NCBI GenBank assembly: GCA_009923895.1
Contig: RFSP01000013.1
Location: forward strand, 1 to 16,682
Direction: 5' to 3'
DNA: 16,682 nucleotides
From: Betaproteobacteria bacterium
GTDB taxonomy: Bacteria; Pseudomonadota; Gammaproteobacteria; Burkholderiales; Burkholderiaceae_C
Within the stretch, counting starts at the first letter, position 1. Each line of letters opens with the position of its first letter. The translations under genes and the position numbers were made by a program. The notes under the pieces were generated by a model. That model worked only from the letters and a program-made list of their open reading frames with translations. It made no database searches and was not told the origin of the DNA. This document shows positions 15,860 to 16,682 of the stretch, piece after piece.

Positions 15860-16527
15860 CGGGGATTGGGGTCGGCCTCCCCCGGCGTGGCCGGTGGCGC
15901 AGAAGAGTTCAGGGAGGCAGCTGGCGCCACAACTCCCATGGAGATGATGTACTTCAATGCCTGGTCCACGCTCATGGCCAAAGGCCGCACCTGCTCGCGC
16001 GGCACCATGAGAAAGAAACCCGAGGTGGGGTTGGGCGTGGTCGGGACATAAACGCTCACATGATCGCCCACCAAAGCCTGGGCCACCTCGCCCCCCGGCT
16101 TGCCCGTGACAAAGGCGATGGTCCAGGAATTTTGATGCGGGTAAGGCACCAGCACCGCCTCTCGAAATGCGTTGCCGCTGGTGGAAAACAGCGTGTCAGA
16201 CACTTGCTTGACCGAGCTGTAGATGGATTTGACGATCGGAATGCGGTTGAGCAGTGCATCCCACCTGTCGAGCAACCACCGACCGAAAATGTTGGTGACC
16301 AGCACACCGGTGAGAATGGTGCCCACCACCAGCACCACAAAACTCAGGCCCGGGATCTGGCGCAACGTGATCGTGACATCGTGCGCCGACGGCGGCAACA
16401 CCGCCTCGGCACCGGCCAGCAGCCAGGCAAACAAGCCATCGGTGACCCCCAGCAGCCACGACAACACCCACACGGTGATGGCCAAGGGCAACCACGCGAG
16501 AAAACCGGCAATCAGGTATTTTTTCAC
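15853..16527 (-). CDS. DUF502 family inner-membrane protein
   Basis: A 224-residue DUF502 protein with two predicted membrane helices: residues about 4-27 (YLIAGFLAWLPLAITVWVLS) and about 60-82 (LSFVVLVVGTILTGVLVTNIFG). These are followed by the family block RIPIVKSIYSSVKQVSDTLF (95-114), then FREAVLVPYPHQNSWTIAFVTG (121-142), a VYVPTTPNPTSGFFLMVP segment (158-175) and a Pro/Ala/Asn-rich tail. The function is unknown; the family is widespread in proteobacteria and plants and sits in the cytoplasmic membrane. The start is GTG, 40 bases after the FmdB-like stop, with a good AAGGA site 8 bases ahead. FmdB-like, DUF502 and aspS in this order is a standing arrangement in Burkholderiales, so a shared transcript is likely, though a 97-base gap with a hairpin separates it from aspS. 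Confidence 0.9.
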   Translation of the reverse strand: MKKYLIAGFLAWLPLAITVWVLSWLLGVTDGLFAWLLAGAEAVLPPSAHDVTITLRQIPGLSFVVLVVGTILTGVLVTNIFGRWLLDRWDALLNRIPIVKSIYSSVKQVSDTLFSTSGNAFREAVLVPYPHQNSWTIAFVTGKPGGEVAQALVGDHVSVYVPTTPNPTSGFFLMVPREQVRPLAMSVDQALKYIISMGVVAPAASLNSSAPPATPGEADPNPRG

Positions 16528-16533
16528 TCGGGA

Positions 16534-16539
16534 TCCTTG
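16534..16539 (-). promoter_or_regulatory. Ribosome binding site deciding the GTG start of the DUF502 gene
   Basis: On the minus strand AAGGAT lies 6-7 bases before the GTG at 16527, which selects this start although it is not ATG. Confidence 0.6.
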
Positions 16540-16567
16540 GGGCCTGGGGGGTCAGAGGCCGGCCCGT

Positions 16568-16682
16568 TCAGGCGTCGGCTTTGGCGGCAGCTGGCGCTGC
16601 GGGGGTCGACGCGGGAGCGGCGGCCGAAGAAGCCGCCGCTGGGGTGCTGGACTCGGAAGAAGCTGCTGGCGCCTGCGAAGTG
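16568..16682 (-). CDS. Probable FmdB-family zinc-ribbon protein, Ala-rich C-terminal tail only
   Basis: The frame is open to the window end and gives 37 residues, reading about TSQAPAASSSESSTPAAASS and then more Ala/Pro, ending KADA-stop. The zinc ribbon itself would lie outside the window, so no domain is seen directly. The assignment rests on context: in Burkholderiales an FmdB-type zinc-ribbon gene with an Ala/Ser/Pro-rich tail usually precedes DUF502 and aspS. It could be another protein with a low-complexity tail. Confidence 0.6.
   Translation of the reverse strand, partial: TSQAPAASSESSTPAAASSAAAPASTPAAPAAAKADA

Noticed and set aside
13587..15947. Very long plus-strand open frame (786 codons) opposite aspS and nudB
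   Set aside because: It is the antisense shadow of aspS, nudB and the DUF502 end. The predicted protein is His/Gln/Arg-rich low-complexity sequence with no recognisable domain, while the opposite strand encodes complete conserved proteins.
1..16682. CRISPR arrays, tRNA or rRNA genes, insertion sequences, phage genes
   Set aside because: None seen on reading: no spaced repeat array, no cloverleaf-like intergenic sequence, no transposase or integrase-like protein; intergenic gaps are all under about 100 bases.

Overview
The window looks like chromosomal DNA of a GC-rich betaproteobacterium, most likely Burkholderiales and plausibly Comamonadaceae. This rests on the gene order (FmdB-like, DUF502, aspS, nudB-type Nudix, EEP-family phosphatase, ClsB), on the style of the encoded proteins, and on dense packing with 1-4 base overlaps. 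No rRNA, tRNA, CRISPR array, insertion sequence or prophage gene was seen. No stretch longer than about 100 bases lacks a gene.

Left arm, plus strand (1-5434). Three tightly packed genes form the poorly characterised 'transglutaminase / ATP-grasp / alpha-E' cluster. They are the C-terminal half of a DUF2126 protein (cut by the window edge), an 872-residue circularly permuted ATP-grasp fused to an alpha-E domain, and a transglutaminase-like protein. Family knowledge suggests a peptide- or amide-bond forming and cleaving system, but its substrate is unknown. The third gene is abnormal. The transglutaminase fold stops just after its catalytic His and continues in frame into a DUF2087-like domain, so the usual catalytic Asp segment is absent.

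Middle and right, minus strand (16682 down to 5442). One long run of co-directional genes reads: FmdB-like zinc-ribbon protein (only its Ala-rich tail is present), DUF502 membrane protein, aspS, a Nudix hydrolase like NudB, an endonuclease/exonuclease/phosphatase-family protein, ClsB-type cardiolipin synthase, ligase-associated DNA exonuclease, an MgtA-like P-type ATPase, ATP-dependent DNA ligase, and a nitroreductase-family protein. Stop/start overlaps (ATGA at nudB/EEP, TGATG at clsB/exonuclease) and short gaps suggest at least nudB through ligase is one transcription unit. The left and right blocks converge at 5434/5442 with a 7-base gap.

Most notable points: (1) the transglutaminase-DUF2087 chimera that lacks the third triad residue; (2) an MgtA-like pump that keeps its phosphorylation, actuator and membrane parts but has lost about 100 residues, essentially the whole nucleotide-binding domain; (3) a DNA-repair pair (exonuclease and ligase) that is normally adjacent and accompanied by a helicase and a phosphoesterase, here split by that pump and without the other two; (4) two independent clean in-frame internal losses in one window, which could be real genome erosion or an assembly effect.
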